64,000 nucleotides of DNA from Clostridium thermosuccinogenes (GCF_002896855.1 NZ_CP021850.1:3001665-3065664); one strand, 5' to 3'; shown: positions 1 through 9,684, numbered from the stretch's first letter. Numbers and translations are program-made. Notes: generated from the sequence alone by a model not told the origin.

Positions 1-1104
1 ATGGAATCCACCGGGCACTATCACAAAATCCTTTTCCATTCACTTTGTAAAGCTGGATTTGAGGTTTCCATCATAAACCCCATCCAAACTGATTCTATCA
101 AAAATATTGGAATCAGGAAAGTGAAAAATGATAAAGTTGATGCCCGGAAAATTGCCCTGCTATACAGATTTCAGGAGCTTAAAACTACTAATATCCCAGA
201 TGAAGATATTGAATGTCTGCGAAGCCTTTGCCGACAGTACTACAAGCTCTCTGACGAACTTACTGCCTACAAAAACAGGCTTACAGGTATTGTTGACCAA
301 CTCATGCTAAACTTCAAGGATGTATTCCCTAACATCTTTTCAAAGGCTGCTCTCGCAGTATTAGAAAAATATCCTACGCCTGTGCATATTCTTAAAGCCA
401 ACAGAAACAAGTTGATTGCACTGATACAAAAGAATTCCCGCAGAAGCCTTAAGTGGTCAACTGCAAAGTATGAGCTTTTGGTCTCCAAGGCCAGAGAATT
501 TGCACCTTTGAGCATTAATAACTCTTCAAATATTGCCATGCTTGGGGTGTATATCTCTATGATTAAAACCTTGGAGGAAAACCTTGAGAAAGTCCTCAAA
601 GCCATTCGTTCATTGATTGCTGAAGATATGGCAAAGGACATACCCATGCTGGCACTGACTCTCGAGCTTCTACAAAGCATTCCAGGTATAGGACTTATCT
701 CTGCTGTTACCATTCTGGCTGAAATTGGCGACTTTTCAGCTTTTTCAAAGCCAGGCAAGCTAGTTGCTTATTTCGGCATTGACCCCTCTGTAATGCAGTC
801 CGGAGAGTTTACCGGCACACAAAACAAGATGTCAAAAAGGGGGTCAAGGCTGCTTCGCAGGGTACTTTTCACAATTGCTCTTGCTAATATCCGCACTAAG
901 CGTGACAAAACAGCTTGCAACCCTGTACTGATGGAATATTACAAAAACAAATGCCAGAACAAGCCTAAAAAAGTGGCCTTAGGAGCTGTTATGCGTAAGC
1001 TTGTTAATTATATTTTTGCTGTTCTTAGGGATAGAAAGCCTTATCAGCTACGTAGCCCTCAGGAACATGCGAAGAATCTTGCAGCAAAGCATACAGCAGC
1101 TTAA
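1..1104 (+). CDS. IS110-family transposase (5' truncated by window)
   Basis: This is a DEDD-type transposase of the IS110 family, which moves the element through a recombinase-like mechanism guided in this family by an element-encoded RNA. The visible 367 residues equal residues 63-429 of the intact copy at 20068-21357. The METGHY-like segment MESTGHY, the DKVDARK acidic pair and the C-terminal IPGIG / KRGSRLLRR region with the conserved serine area are present. The real start lies upstream of base 1. The apparent ATG at base 1 is internal and should not be used as a start. Confidence 0.9.
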   Translation: MESTGHYHKILFHSLCKAGFEVSIINPIQTDSIKNIGIRKVKNDKVDARKIALLYRFQELKTTNIPDEDIECLRSLCRQYYKLSDELTAYKNRLTGIVDQLMLNFKDVFPNIFSKAALAVLEKYPTPVHILKANRNKLIALIQKNSRRSLKWSTAKYELLVSKAREFAPLSINNSSNIAMLGVYISMIKTLEENLEKVLKAIRSLIAEDMAKDIPMLALTLELLQSIPGIGLISAVTILAEIGDFSAFSKPGKLVAYFGIDPSVMQSGEFTGTQNKMSKRGSRLLRRVLFTIALANIRTKRDKTACNPVLMEYYKNKCQNKPKKVALGAVMRKLVNYIFAVLRDRKPYQLRSPQEHAKNLAAKHTAA

Positions 1105-1277
1105 TAGTACTGTTACTTGATGTTTAGTTTTCAAAGAGCAACTTACTATTTTGGACCAGCTATTTTATGTCTACTTCACCTGGGTGGTCTTGTTGTCATG
1201 CCTTTTTTAGCTCATGTGTTTTTTGAAAAATTCTTTTATTTTTCAAAAAAAGCTCTTGACTTTAATTAGCTGGTCTT
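1..1277 (+). mobile_element. IS110-family element, copy 1, cut by window start
   Basis: Bases 1-1277 match bases 20254-21530 without a visible difference. The match runs past the gene through a 3' noncoding part containing GGACCAGCTATT and TTAGCTGGTCTT as an inverted pair, then stops abruptly at 1277/1278. This marks the right end of the element or lies within a few bases of it. The left end is outside the window. Perfect identity of two copies suggests recent transposition. Confidence 0.85.
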
Positions 1278-1566
1278 ATTGTATGTATTGAGTATCAGAA
1301 GCCCACTTTTTTTATAGACAGGAGCGTTGTTCGGGACTGAATTGTCATAACAACAGTTGAGGTTGTTTCCTTTTCTCTTGTCGAAGCGCTAGGTGAGATA
1401 TAGCTTTATGACTTTTGACATGCTTTCCTTTTCCTCCTTTTTATACACAACCGGAATATTTAGAAGCGAGTTAGAACAATGTTTACATTATTATGTTTTT
1501 TGTTTACAAAATGTAAACCTTATTACAAAAATAGTATATAATATACTGTGCAAAATGTCAATATGC

Positions 1567-1709
1567 AATTGTGCAATTTATAAATTTTTAAATGTAGGTT
1601 AATCTTATGCCTGAGATAATAATAGAACAAAATAATAATATAATCAATTATATAAAAATGCTAAAATTGCCTTATCTGCATAAACATTTACAATTTACTG
1701 CACAACACT
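1567..1709 (+). repeat. Deletion derivative (MITE-like) of the IS4-type element at 38.97-40.34 kb
   Basis: From 1608 the sequence encodes MPEIIIEQ followed by a decayed INYIKMLKLPY, the same N-terminus as the transposase at 40210. It then jumps directly to TAAACATTTACAATTTACTG and CACAACACT, the terminal bases of the opposite end of that element. Left of the ATG, TTGTGCAATTTA resembles the outer end. The whole unit is about 145 bp instead of 1,369 bp, so it has both ends and no transposase core. The rest of 1278-2215 holds no convincing gene. Confidence 0.6.
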
Positions 1710-2215
1710 AATAACGACACTTAATTTACAATTTGCTGTATTGTGCAATTTTACCATTTTGTAAACCGCTTAAGTAACTCTTATTTACACTAAAATGATT
1801 ATCACTCGATTTCATAAGTTTACATTATTAAGTGAATTGTTATAGGGTATAAGGATTCTTGCGCCCAACAATATAATATTGCTAAAAAGATGACATCCTG
1901 TTAGAATATAAAATAAACAATAGATTTTACAGTAGATGACATGTAAACCAATACAGCATTTCAAGGTGCTTTGGGTAATGAGATTTGAAAAACAGTGAAA
2001 AAAATCTATCAATGAAAGAACTGACTTGGCAGCCTTTTATTCAGGGATGGGAGGGAAGACATAAAGACATATGTAGCATGTGAAAGAAAACTGTCGACGC
2101 TAAGAATTATAAAATGTGCGACATCATTAATTTTCACATTTTGCACATATTTATTTTCCTAATCAACCGTGATATAAGGTAGACTAGTAAACAATCAAGT
2201 GAAAGGAAACTGCTT

Positions 2216-3244
2216 ATGGCTCGCAAAAGAGTTACTATGCAGGACATTGCCGATGCCTGCGGTTTGTCACGAAATACCGTATCCAAAATATTCAACGAGC
2301 GAGGCACCGTCTCAGAGGCCACGCGTAAGAAGATTACAAAGGCGGCACAAGAGCTCGGATACTTTCAGTTTCTGGAGGAGAAAACTTCGAAGCCAGGTAC
2401 ACATAGTCAGAACATTGCACTGCTGACACACAGTAAACCAATGAACCATAATTTTGGTTCATCCTTTATCATTAATTTCACCGATCAGCTCTGTCGTGCC
2501 GGATATACGCTGAAGATGTATGAGATCTCTACGGAGGAGCTCACTCAAAAGAAGCTGCCGCCTCATCTGATGTTGGAAAATACGGTTGGTATCCTCGGTA
2601 TTGAGCTATTTGACCGTGACTATCTGCATATGATATGCGGTCTGGGATTGCCCACTATTTTTGTAGACGGCTACGCTCATGTGAATAGCTCCTTGCTGTG
2701 TTGCGACTTAATATCAATGGAAAATATCGCAAGCATCATTGCATTAACGGAGCGCCTGATCGCCTCCGGTGCAAAAAGAATCGGCTTTGTAGGTGATATC
2801 AACCATTGCAACAGCTTCTATGAGCGCTGGATCGGTTTTTGTACGGCTCTCGGTAGCGCAGGTCTTCCTCTTGATCATAGTCTTTGCATCCTCGCCAAGG
2901 ATGAAGAGCCCTATGGTGACGTCGATTGGCTTTTTGCCCGGCTTGAGGAAATGCCATCCATACCAGATGCCTTTGTTTGTGCTAACGACTTCCTGGCCAT
3001 TCATCTCATGGCGGCTCTAAAGAAAAAGGGGTTATCCATTCCCGCTGATGTTATGGTAACTGGATTTGACGGCTCACCAGAGTCTGCCGTTGTAGAACCG
3101 CCCTTGACCACTGTGCAGATTCCAAGCGCTGATATTGGTCGTCTTGCTGCAGACATTCTGCTTGACAGGATTCAAAACCCGGATCGTCCTTTCAGATTCA
3201 CTTATGTAAAAACCATCCCTGTATGGCGGGACAGCATTCGGTAA
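2216..3244 (+). CDS. LacI/GalR-family transcriptional regulator
   Basis: This 342-residue DNA-binding regulator has an N-terminal LacI helix-turn-helix (residues 3-50, MQDIADACGLSRNTVSKIFN and a following hinge region). A periplasmic-binding-protein-like effector domain follows, with typical elements such as RIGFVGD, PDAFVCANDFLAIHLMAALK and VMVTGFDGS. The last segment (PLTTVQIPSADIGRLAADILLDRI, given here only as landmarks PLTTVQ and ILLDRI) is canonical for sugar-responsive LacI regulators. The ATG is preceded by GTGAAAGGAAAC. Length is normal for the family and no frame damage is seen. No intact sugar-transport or catabolic gene lies next to it, so the effector cannot be guessed. It appears to be monocistronic and is followed by a hairpin. 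Confidence 0.93.
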   Translation: MARKRVTMQDIADACGLSRNTVSKIFNERGTVSEATRKKITKAAQELGYFQFLEEKTSKPGTHSQNIALLTHSKPMNHNFGSSFIINFTDQLCRAGYTLKMYEISTEELTQKKLPPHLMLENTVGILGIELFDRDYLHMICGLGLPTIFVDGYAHVNSSLLCCDLISMENIASIIALTERLIASGAKRIGFVGDINHCNSFYERWIGFCTALGSAGLPLDHSLCILAKDEEPYGDVDWLFARLEEMPSIPDAFVCANDFLAIHLMAALKKKGLSIPADVMVTGFDGSPESAVVEPPLTTVQIPSADIGRLAADILLDRIQNPDRPFRFTYVKTIPVWRDSIR

Positions 3245-3265
3245 TATCAAAAATTTATTTTTAAA

Positions 3266-3300
3266 GAGGCACCCGGAGCGAGTCTTTCTTCAGGTGCCTC
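3266..3300 (+). terminator. Hairpin terminator after the LacI gene
   Basis: The arms GAGGCACC (3266-3273) and GGTGCCTC (3293-3300) form a perfect 8-bp stem 21 bases after the regulator stop. The downstream T tract is weak (CATTTATAT), so termination strength is uncertain. Confidence 0.55.
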
Positions 3301-3303
3301 CAT

Positions 3304-3582
3304 TTATATGCGTTCAGTATGGGCACACCCAAACGAAAAATAGAGAGTAAATGCCCCTCTAGTTTTATCTTGCATAAATACATACCCATTGCTTGACAAC
3401 CATGCCAAAGATAATCCCAGAGGAGCATCTTTGCGAGTCAATGGTGCCACAACCTTTATAGAAGCCAGCCGTTCTCTTTCAAGATCGATGTTGAGAATCC
3501 CTATGGGCTGGCCCGCCTTGGCCGGAGCATTGACCATTTTAGGAATCTCCAGGATTTCGCTTATCTTTCCCTTGCTGTCCTT
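3304..3582 (-). pseudogene. Fragment resembling the C-terminal domain of a D-Ala-D-Ala carboxypeptidase
   Basis: The minus-strand frame reads KDSKGKISEIL, IPKMVNAPAKAGQPIG, then ILNIDLERERLASIKVVAPL. The pattern of a 'PV.KGQ.IG.L.I' strand followed by 'V.LVA' resembles the beta-rich C-terminal domain of DacA/DacF-type penicillin-binding proteins. There is a stop immediately upstream (at about 3583-3585) and no catalytic domain, so only a remnant of under 95 codons survives. The family call is from pattern recognition and is tentative. It lies beside the first RlmD-tail repeat. Confidence 0.35.
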
Positions 3583-3625
3583 CTAAAGTCTTGAAACTCT
3601 TTATTTATAGCCTCTTTCAGTTCTT

Positions 3626-3782
3626 CTATTTTTCAACCCTTGACATCAATACTAATGCCTCCACATGGCCCGTGCTGATGAAATTGATATCTGCGGGCTA
3701 TTTTTTATAGTATCTGTTCGCGGTAACATGTCGATGACTTTTTGGCTGTTTTGATGAAAACAAATGTTCAATGAAACATATC
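3626..3782 (-). repeat. RlmD-tail repeat, long copy 1
   Basis: Read on the minus strand this contains an IDMLP codon run (3722-3735), about 45 bp of unrelated DNA, then GHVEALVLMSRVEK and a TAG stop (3626-3670). DMFP...HVE..VLMSR is the C-terminal signature of RlmD/RumA-type 23S rRNA uracil methyltransferases. Two 16-bp direct repeats, TTCGCGGTAACATGTC (3717-3732) and TTCAATGAAACATATC (3767-3782), are spaced 50 bp. The same layout recurs near 21.7 and 40.7 kb. Confidence 0.65.
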
Positions 3783-3828
3783 ACTCCACTTACATAGCAA
3801 AAGTATTACTTTTTTACCTGATTTGCTT

Positions 3829-3853
3829 TTACATTCTATCAGGCACTTCTATT
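3829..3853 (-). pseudogene. argS: Last codons of the disrupted argS gene
   Basis: When IS66 copy 1 is removed at its CTTCTATT duplication, the argS frame continues as LLGIEVPDRM and ends at TAA (3829-3831). ArgRS proteins characteristically end in IEVPERM or a close variant, which confirms the join. The IS has replaced these final residues with KRLI in the current frame. Confidence 0.85.
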
Positions 3854-3867
3854 GTAAGCGCTTAATT

Positions 3868-5451
3868 TTAGGGTGCCTTGTATGAATCATTACGGCACCA
3901 GGAGGGTAGTTCAGGTGACCACGGTAGATAAGGTGTCAGAGATTCATGCGTCAATTCCTTTAAGCTTGGTAAATTTGTCAGTAGATGCACCGAATACATA
4001 TATGGATTAAGTTGATTTGCTTTGGCAGTTTCTATCATGCTGTAGACAATAGCACTGGCCTTGGCTCCGCGAGTTGTGTCGGCAAACAGCCAGTTCTTCC
4101 TGCCTGTGACATACGGACGAATGGCATTTTCGGCTCGATTGTTGGAAAGCTCGATTCGTCCATCCAACAGGAAACGATTCAATGATTCCTTTTGATTCAA
4201 TGCATATGTGATCGCTTTCCCCAGATTGGAGTTTGGCAGCGGATTTAGTTGTTGCACCCATTCCCAGAACTCATCAAGAAGGGGTTTCATATTTTTAAGT
4301 CGTTCTTCATACCGCCTTTCAGCGGATAGTTCCTCCCATTTCTTGTCCATGGCAAACAGACGGTTACAATAATCATATCCGATAGCCGCCTTGGAAGTCT
4401 TAGTGTCAGCCCCCTGGGGAATTGCTTCTTCGAATTTGCGTTGTAAATGAGCCCAACATCCACAATGTATAACATCAGGCACTGCATTGTAGCCACTATA
4501 GCCATCTGTCTGAAGGTAACCCGAAAAACCCTCAAGAAATCTTCGGGCATGCTGGCCGGATCGTGTCGGTTGGTATTCAAATAAAACAGCCGGGGTTGGA
4601 CTTCGCCCGGAAGTGTAGACCCACATCCGCGATTCTGTCGTTGCTTTCCGTCCCGGTTCTTTTAATACCTGCAGTACAGTTTCGTCTGCATGAATCAGGG
4701 GTTCGGAAATCAAGTGCTTATGAATGGCATTGTACATTGGTTCAAGCCATTCATGGCTTGGACGTATGATCCAGTTTGCCAGGGTGGCTCTGGAAAGTGT
4801 CACCCCCTGATTTGCCCAGTCTTTCTCCTGCCGGTATAAAGGCATTCCGTTGGCATATTTCTGATACATAACATAAGCAACTGTTGAGGCAGAAGCAAGG
4901 CTGCGTTTCATGACCGGGGCTGGAACCGGCGCTTTGACAATGTTGGCATCTCCGGTTTCCTTCTCGCAGACGGTACACACATAATTAAAACGAATGTATC
5001 TCAATACTCTTACTTGGGCAGGGATAATCTCAAGTTCATCCCTGACATGCTCCTTGCCCAGATATCTAAGGTCAGCCTGGCAAATACCGCAAGAGCGCTT
5101 GTCCTCGTCAAGGTCACAAACAACCTCCACTACAGGAACTGTCTGTGCCAGTTCTTCCTTTGTTCTTTTAGGTTTTCTGGTATGGGCAGCCACAATTGTC
5201 TGTACGGTAGGTTCTTCTGCTTTGTTGTTCGCTTCGACCTCTGCTTCGTTGAAAAGTGAGATTTGATCGTTGTCTTCTCCTAAAACATAACGACGCTTTT
5301 CGCTGGATTGGCCGTATAGAGCTTTTTGGGATTTGATAAGAAGCTCTGTAAGCTGGTTGATACGGATTTGCTGGTTTTCCACTATTTTTTCCAGAGTGGA
5401 AACATATTCAATTTGTTCTGGCGTAAGCCCTGTAAAATTTATCTTTTGCAT
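3868..5451 (-). CDS. tnpC: IS66 transposase TnpC
   Basis: The main IS66 transposase has an N-terminal coiled-coil-like segment and a leucine-rich region (VENQQIRINQLTELL). A zinc-finger-like CGICQADL...CTVCEKE region follows, then the DDE domain around HADETVLQVLKEPGR, LQTDGYSGYN and the terminal NNRAENAIRPYVTGRKNW. I choose the ATG at 5451 (MQKINFTG). The frame is open upstream to a GTG at 5520, but that extension has no family-like sequence. Together with the two small upstream genes it makes a complete IS66 transposition unit. No frameshift was seen. Confidence 0.9.
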   Translation of the reverse strand: MQKINFTGLTPEQIEYVSTLEKIVENQQIRINQLTELLIKSQKALYGQSSEKRRYVLGEDNDQISLFNEAEVEANNKAEEPTVQTIVAAHTRKPKRTKEELAQTVPVVEVVCDLDEDKRSCGICQADLRYLGKEHVRDELEIIPAQVRVLRYIRFNYVCTVCEKETGDANIVKAPVPAPVMKRSLASASTVAYVMYQKYANGMPLYRQEKDWANQGVTLSRATLANWIIRPSHEWLEPMYNAIHKHLISEPLIHADETVLQVLKEPGRKATTESRMWVYTSGRSPTPAVLFEYQPTRSGQHARRFLEGFSGYLQTDGYSGYNAVPDVIHCGCWAHLQRKFEEAIPQGADTKTSKAAIGYDYCNRLFAMDKKWEELSAERRYEERLKNMKPLLDEFWEWVQQLNPLPNSNLGKAITYALNQKESLNRFLLDGRIELSNNRAENAIRPYVTGRKNWLFADTTRGAKASAIVYSMIETAKANQLNPYMYSVHLLTNLPSLKELTHESLTPYLPWSPELPSWCRNDSYKAP

Positions 5452-5527
5452 AAGATAATTGTACCATATTTCACCTGAAAAATCCAGCTTAAATGCTGTA
5501 AAATCAATACTTTTACGCACTTTTTTA

Positions 5528-5884
5528 TCAGTAGATTTCGCCTGTTCTTGCTTTTCGTATTGCTTTGGGTTGATCTATCGTCAGACCCTCCATCAGCCAC
5601 CGGAATTCCTGCTGGGTAAGCCGTCTTGCTTGCTCCGGTGTACGGGGCCATTTAAAGTTCCCATTCTCAAGACGCTTATATAGCAGTACAAAACCGTCTC
5701 CTTCCCAGAAGAGAGCTTTGAGACGATCACGACGTCTCCCACAGAAGAGGAACAGGCTCGGAGAAAAGGGATCCATGCCAAATGTCTCTTTGATAATAGC
5801 CGCTAATCCATCAATTGACTTTCTCATGTCTGAGTACCCGCAGACAATGTAGATATCTTCTGCCCTTGTAATATCGCCTAACAT
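5528..5884 (-). CDS. tnpB: IS66 accessory protein TnpB (Orf2)
   Basis: This 118-residue protein belongs to the IS66 Orf2 family. The signatures are YIVCGYSDMRKSIDGLAAII, DPFSPSLFLFCGRRRDRLK and the W-rich YKRLENGNFKWP. The family is required for efficient IS66 transposition but its biochemical role is not settled. Its start overlaps the end of tnpA by 7 bases, indicating translational coupling. Confidence 0.93.
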   Translation of the reverse strand: MLGDITRAEDIYIVCGYSDMRKSIDGLAAIIKETFGMDPFSPSLFLFCGRRRDRLKALFWEGDGFVLLYKRLENGNFKWPRTPEQARRLTQQEFRWLMEGLTIDQPKAIRKARTGEIY

Positions 5885-6225
5885 ATGCTTTTCAATGCCG
5901 ACAGAACTGCCTCGATGGTTTCTCTGGAAGTTCCGTCATGTATATCAACACAAAAAGAAGGCAAGTGGATTGTGACTGCTGCAGATACCTTTGTCTGGTG
6001 AAATGGTACTGGGACAATTTCTTGTTCCGGTTTCTGAGGTACAAGTGATCCGGTCTCACACGCCAAGGTGCGGATTCTTCGCAGCCAGTAGTAGTACGAT
6101 TTAATTTTTACATTGTTCTGGCTGCACCAACTGACAACTGTCATTCCACTGGTTTGGCAGGCTTGGATAATCTTGCTCCACTGCTTGAGTCGGAATTCAG
6201 TTTTGGCATTTGTGATTTTATCCAT
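5878..6225 (-). CDS. tnpA: IS66 accessory protein TnpA (Orf1)
   Basis: This small protein of 115 residues is a likely helix-turn-helix DNA-binding protein. WSKIIQACQTSGMTVVSWCS and IKSYYYWLRRIR match the IS66 Orf1 family pattern 'W...I..C..SG.SV..WC......YYWL'. It is the first gene of the IS66 unit, with an AAGGAGGC ribosome binding site just upstream of ATGGATAAA. Confidence 0.9.
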   Translation of the reverse strand: MDKITNAKTEFRLKQWSKIIQACQTSGMTVVSWCSQNNVKIKSYYYWLRRIRTLACETGSLVPQKPEQEIVPVPFHQTKVSAAVTIHLPSFCVDIHDGTSRETIEAVLSALKSIC

Positions 6226-6358
6226 ATTGAGATAGCCTCCTTAGAGATTCTAGACTTTTTAGTCAGAGTCGAAAAACTCGAAAAAGTCTAAAAACTTTTG
6301 GATGGATTATCTCATATGGACGGATAAACTTCTATGCGCACTTATATTAAGCGCTTAC

Positions 6359-7497
6359 CTTCTATTCCCAATAAATCCAAACAAGTTACTAAGACATCTC
6401 TTGTCAGCGAAATGAGCTTAAGCCATGATTTCTGCTTTAATGTATCTTTCTCAGAAATAATTTTTGTTTCATGATAAAACCTGTTAAATTCATTTGACAA
6501 TTCAAAAACAAACTGGCAAATTTTATGGGGAGAATAATCAGCGAAGCTGTCTGCAATAACTTTATTAAATTGAGTTATTTTAAGCATCAAATTACGCTCA
6601 CTTTCACCGTTAGGCAGTTGCAAGGAAGCTGTTTCCGCCCTATACCCGGGATTAACTTCCGTAAACTTATTGAGTATAGATTTTATTCTTACTATGGTAT
6701 ATATAATATATGGTCCCGTATTTCCCTCTGTAGCCGTAAACCTATCCACATCAAATATATAATCTTTTGAAATCTGATTGGATAAATCACTATATTTTAT
6801 AGCTGCTATTCCCACTTTTCTGGCGATTTCTTTTGCTTCGTCCTGTGGTATCTCTTTATTTTCTTTAACTCTTTGATAAACCCTATCAACTGCCTCCTTT
6901 ATAAGGCATTCTAAACGCATTACTCCCCCATCACGAGTTTTAAATGGTTTACCGTCATTACCATTCATTGTGCCAAACCCTAGAAAAGTCAGCTTGGTAG
7001 TCGGAGGAACAAAATCTGCTTTCTTAGCACACCTGAATATCTGTTCAAAGTGTAGTTCCTGTCTTTTATCAACAATATATATAATCTCATCAGGATTATA
7101 TAATTCAATCCTTTCAACGATTGTTGCCAAATCAGTTGTACTATATAAGGTTGCACCATCAGATTTCACTAAAATACATGGAGGTACATCCATTGTATCA
7201 GAATTATCTTTTACATCCACCACAAGAGCTCCATGGCTAAGATATGCTAAACCCTTACTCTTCAAATCTTCTATCATTTTAGGAATGTAACGCTGGACAT
7301 CGCTTTCTTTCTTCCATAAATCAAAATATACATTCAGGTTTGCATAGTTTTTCCTTAAGTCCTCTATTGACACATTCAGAATATGCTGCCATAGTGCTAC
7401 ATAACCCCGGTGACCATTTTGGAACAAATACGTTGCTTGTTTTGCCTCCTCCATAAAATCAGGGTTGCTCTTGGCATAATTACTCGCTGCAGGATAA
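6359..7497 (-). pseudogene. argS: argS middle and C-terminal segment (arginyl-tRNA synthetase)
   Basis: This segment encodes the second half of a class I arginyl-tRNA synthetase, which charges tRNA-Arg. Features include ILVKSDGATLYSTTDLA, IIYIVDKRQELHF, the KMSKS-equivalent loop FKTRDGGVMRLE and the all-helical anticodon-binding domain ending LLGIE. It is cut off from its N-terminal half by the IS701-type element (7498-9030) and from its last codons by IS66 element 1. An ATG at 7454 could start an N-terminally truncated product, but without the HIGH-like region it could not be an active synthetase. The joined frame across the IS701 site reads ELEEIY then PAASNYAKSNPDF, as expected for ArgRS. 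Confidence 0.93.
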
Positions 7498-9030
7498 TAC
7501 TACAATGTTGATTTACCAAAGCCCCTACCTTGCATTTCCAATGAAATAGGCCTCAAACCTATGTAAAATAGGAGGCAAGGGGGTCATAAAAATGAGTAAC
7601 GCTACAATAAAGAAAATAGCACCTTTTGCACTACCAAAACTACAAAAGTACCTTGATAAGTTCAAGAACATTTTCCGCCGCAGTGATACGATGAATGCTG
7701 CAGAACGCTACATGACCGGGCTTTTGAGCGATATTCCCTACAAGAACTGCGGAATGATGGCCGAATACATGGAAGGCACATCAGCCCAGTCCTTGCAGGA
7801 TTTCCTGACAAACAGCTCATGGGATTATGAGCAGCTAAACCGTCAGCGAGTAGAGCATTTGCTGGAGAACGCAGTTTCTTCTGACGGAGCCCTTGTTTTT
7901 GATGACACTGGTTTCGAGAAGAAAGGTAACTGCTCTGTAGGAGTAGCCCGCCAATATTCCGGCACTCTTGGAAAAGTAGGTAACTGCCAGATCGCTGTGA
8001 GCTGTCAGTATTCCGATATCAAATACACTTGGCCGGTCAATGCAAGGCTTTATTTGCCTGAGAACTGGACTTCCGATCCAGAGAGGTTGAAGAAGGCAAA
8101 AGTCCCTGAAAATATAACTTTTAAAACAAAGCCTCAAATTGCTTTGGAGCTTTTAGACCAGGCCAATAGTATGGGAATCAAGCACAATATCATTCTGGGT
8201 GACAGCTTTTATGGTCGGGACAACACCTTCATTGAAGGTCTTGAAGCCCGAGGTGAAACCTATGCGTTGTCTGTGCCTTGTGATTTTACGGTACGGTTTG
8301 AGCAGGATATTAAAACTTTCGTACCTCCTGCTAAAGCACAAACCAATCGGACTGGTCGTCCAAGAACCAAGCCTGAGTCTATTCCGCTACCACCTCAATA
8401 CCGGGTTGACTGGCTTATTGACAAAATACCTCAAGATTACTGGAAAGTAATCTCCTGGAGGGATGGCAGCAAGGGAGAACTAAAAAAACAGTTTGCCTTC
8501 ATCAGGGTTTGTTGGTCCACACAGACTAAGCTTGGGAAACCAGGGTGGCTTGTGTTTGAACGACCGGTTCCCGGGGAGGCTGGTGACACCAAGTATTACT
8601 TCAGCAACCTTCCGATAGATACTCCGGATGTTAGGATTGTAGAATACGTCCACAGAAGGTATACCATCGACAGGTTCTATCAGGATGCGAAGGACGAACT
8701 TGGGCTTGACCAGTACGAAGGTCGCATGTGGCACGGTTTTCACAGACATTTTGTCATGGTAATGCTGGCATACTCCTGGCTTACCTTGCAACGGCGGGTT
8801 AAGAACGAGTCAATCAAGCAATATGAAGTTTTGGTAGACAGACCTTGTGTTACATCACCGTCTTTCAGCATCAGGGAAGTTTTTTCCCCTGAAGCACTAT
8901 TTACTTGAAAGTATGTCTTCTGTAAGGAAGCGCATACTTGATAAACTTAATGCGTTTTATATTTTGTGGGTTTCACAACCCAGACAGAGGAGGATTCTTT
9001 TCCTGCCTCTGCGTACTTAACATAGTAGTA
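7498..9030 (+). mobile_element. IS701-type element (1,533 bp) inserted in argS
   Basis: The ends TACTACAATGTT and AACATAGTAGTA form an imperfect inverted repeat. The 4-bp duplication ATAA lies at 7494-7497 and 9031-9034. Deleting the element plus one ATAA restores the argS codons for EEIYPAAS. The 4-bp duplication and the transposase both fit the IS701 family. Confidence 0.93.
7592..8908 (+). CDS. IS701-family DDE transposase
   Basis: This is a 438-residue transposase. The first catalytic region is LVFDDTGFEKKG followed by SVGVARQYSGTLGKVGNCQ, the hallmark of IS701-type (DDE_5) transposases. The second aspartate lies in IILGDSFYGRD and the glutamate-containing C-terminal region in RRYTIDRFYQDAKDELGLDQ. 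A strong AGGAGGCAAGGGGG binding site precedes the ATG. The gene runs opposite to the argS gene it interrupts. Confidence 0.9.
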   Translation: MSNATIKKIAPFALPKLQKYLDKFKNIFRRSDTMNAAERYMTGLLSDIPYKNCGMMAEYMEGTSAQSLQDFLTNSSWDYEQLNRQRVEHLLENAVSSDGALVFDDTGFEKKGNCSVGVARQYSGTLGKVGNCQIAVSCQYSDIKYTWPVNARLYLPENWTSDPERLKKAKVPENITFKTKPQIALELLDQANSMGIKHNIILGDSFYGRDNTFIEGLEARGETYALSVPCDFTVRFEQDIKTFVPPAKAQTNRTGRPRTKPESIPLPPQYRVDWLIDKIPQDYWKVISWRDGSKGELKKQFAFIRVCWSTQTKLGKPGWLVFERPVPGEAGDTKYYFSNLPIDTPDVRIVEYVHRRYTIDRFYQDAKDELGLDQYEGRMWHGFHRHFVMVMLAYSWLTLQRRVKNESIKQYEVLVDRPCVTSPSFSIREVFSPEALFT

Positions 9031-9650
9031 ATAAATTTCTTCAAGTTCAGTTATATTAAAGGGAGCTTCCATCGGGTATTCGCCTTTATAGCTCTCATCG
9101 AAATAGATTAAATCAGGGCTACGACGTTTTAATTCTGCAATTATCAAGCCTATTTGCAAGCCCCAATCACCCAAATGAACATCTCCTAACATTTTATACC
9201 CTAAAAACCTACCAATACGTTTAATGCTCTCACCAATAATTGCTGTTCTCAAATGTTCTACATGAAGTGGCTTTGCGACATTGGGACCACCATAATCCAC
9301 AATAATTGTTTTGCTAGCTCCAATTTCTTCACAGCCGAACTTGTCAGCCTCGCTCATGGCGTTTAAATAGCTGACAATAAAGTGATCCTCCAGCGTTATG
9401 TTAATAAATCCAGGCATAACACATGATACTTCCTTAAAATCAGGATGTTTTTTAATATGTCTGTTATTTCAGTAGCAATGGCGATAGGAGTTTTTCCATA
9501 CTTCTTAGCAGCTATCAGAGCACCATTACATTGAAATTGGCATAAATCCGGTCTATTTGACAACGTAACCAGCCCATATTCCGGAGAATAGTTGCACTGA
9601 GCAAATGCACTCTTTACTACATCAGTAATAAGCTCAACCAATGTTTTCAT
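9031..9650 (-). pseudogene. argS: argS N-terminal segment, frameshifted
   Basis: The start at 9650 (MKTLVELITDVV) begins an ArgRS N-terminal domain with RPDLCQFQCNGAL. The catalytic fold follows with the HIGH-equivalent HVEH in PNVAKPLHVEHLRTAI and the DVHLGDWGLQ segment. Two frames are needed: the first breaks after DILKN, and the second resumes as HPDFKEVSCVMPGFINI. One extra A in the A6 run (T6 at 9448-9453 on the plus strand) restores a continuous frame, so this is a one-base deletion in a homopolymer. The T-box leader at 9685-9930 lies directly upstream. With two IS insertions this argS cannot be functional, so the cell presumably has another. Confidence 0.92.
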
Positions 9651-9684
9651 AAAACATTACCTCCATGCAAAATACTATAAAAAA

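Larger units (their letters stand above)
3854..6358 (-). mobile_element. IS66-family element 1 (2,505 bp) inserted in argS
   Basis: The ends GTAAGCGCTTAA and TTAAGCGCTTAC form the inverted repeats, and the 8-bp target duplication CTTCTATT flanks them exactly (3846-3853 and 6359-6366). Eight-base duplications are the rule for IS66. The three-gene tnpA-tnpB-tnpC layout is complete. The sequence is clearly different from the two identical IS66 copies at 16.3 and 32.2 kb. Confidence 0.95.

Noticed and set aside
1393-2012. Short frames in the AT-rich stretch before the LacI gene
   Set aside because: Random-looking translations, no start signals; only the MITE-like fragment is supported here.
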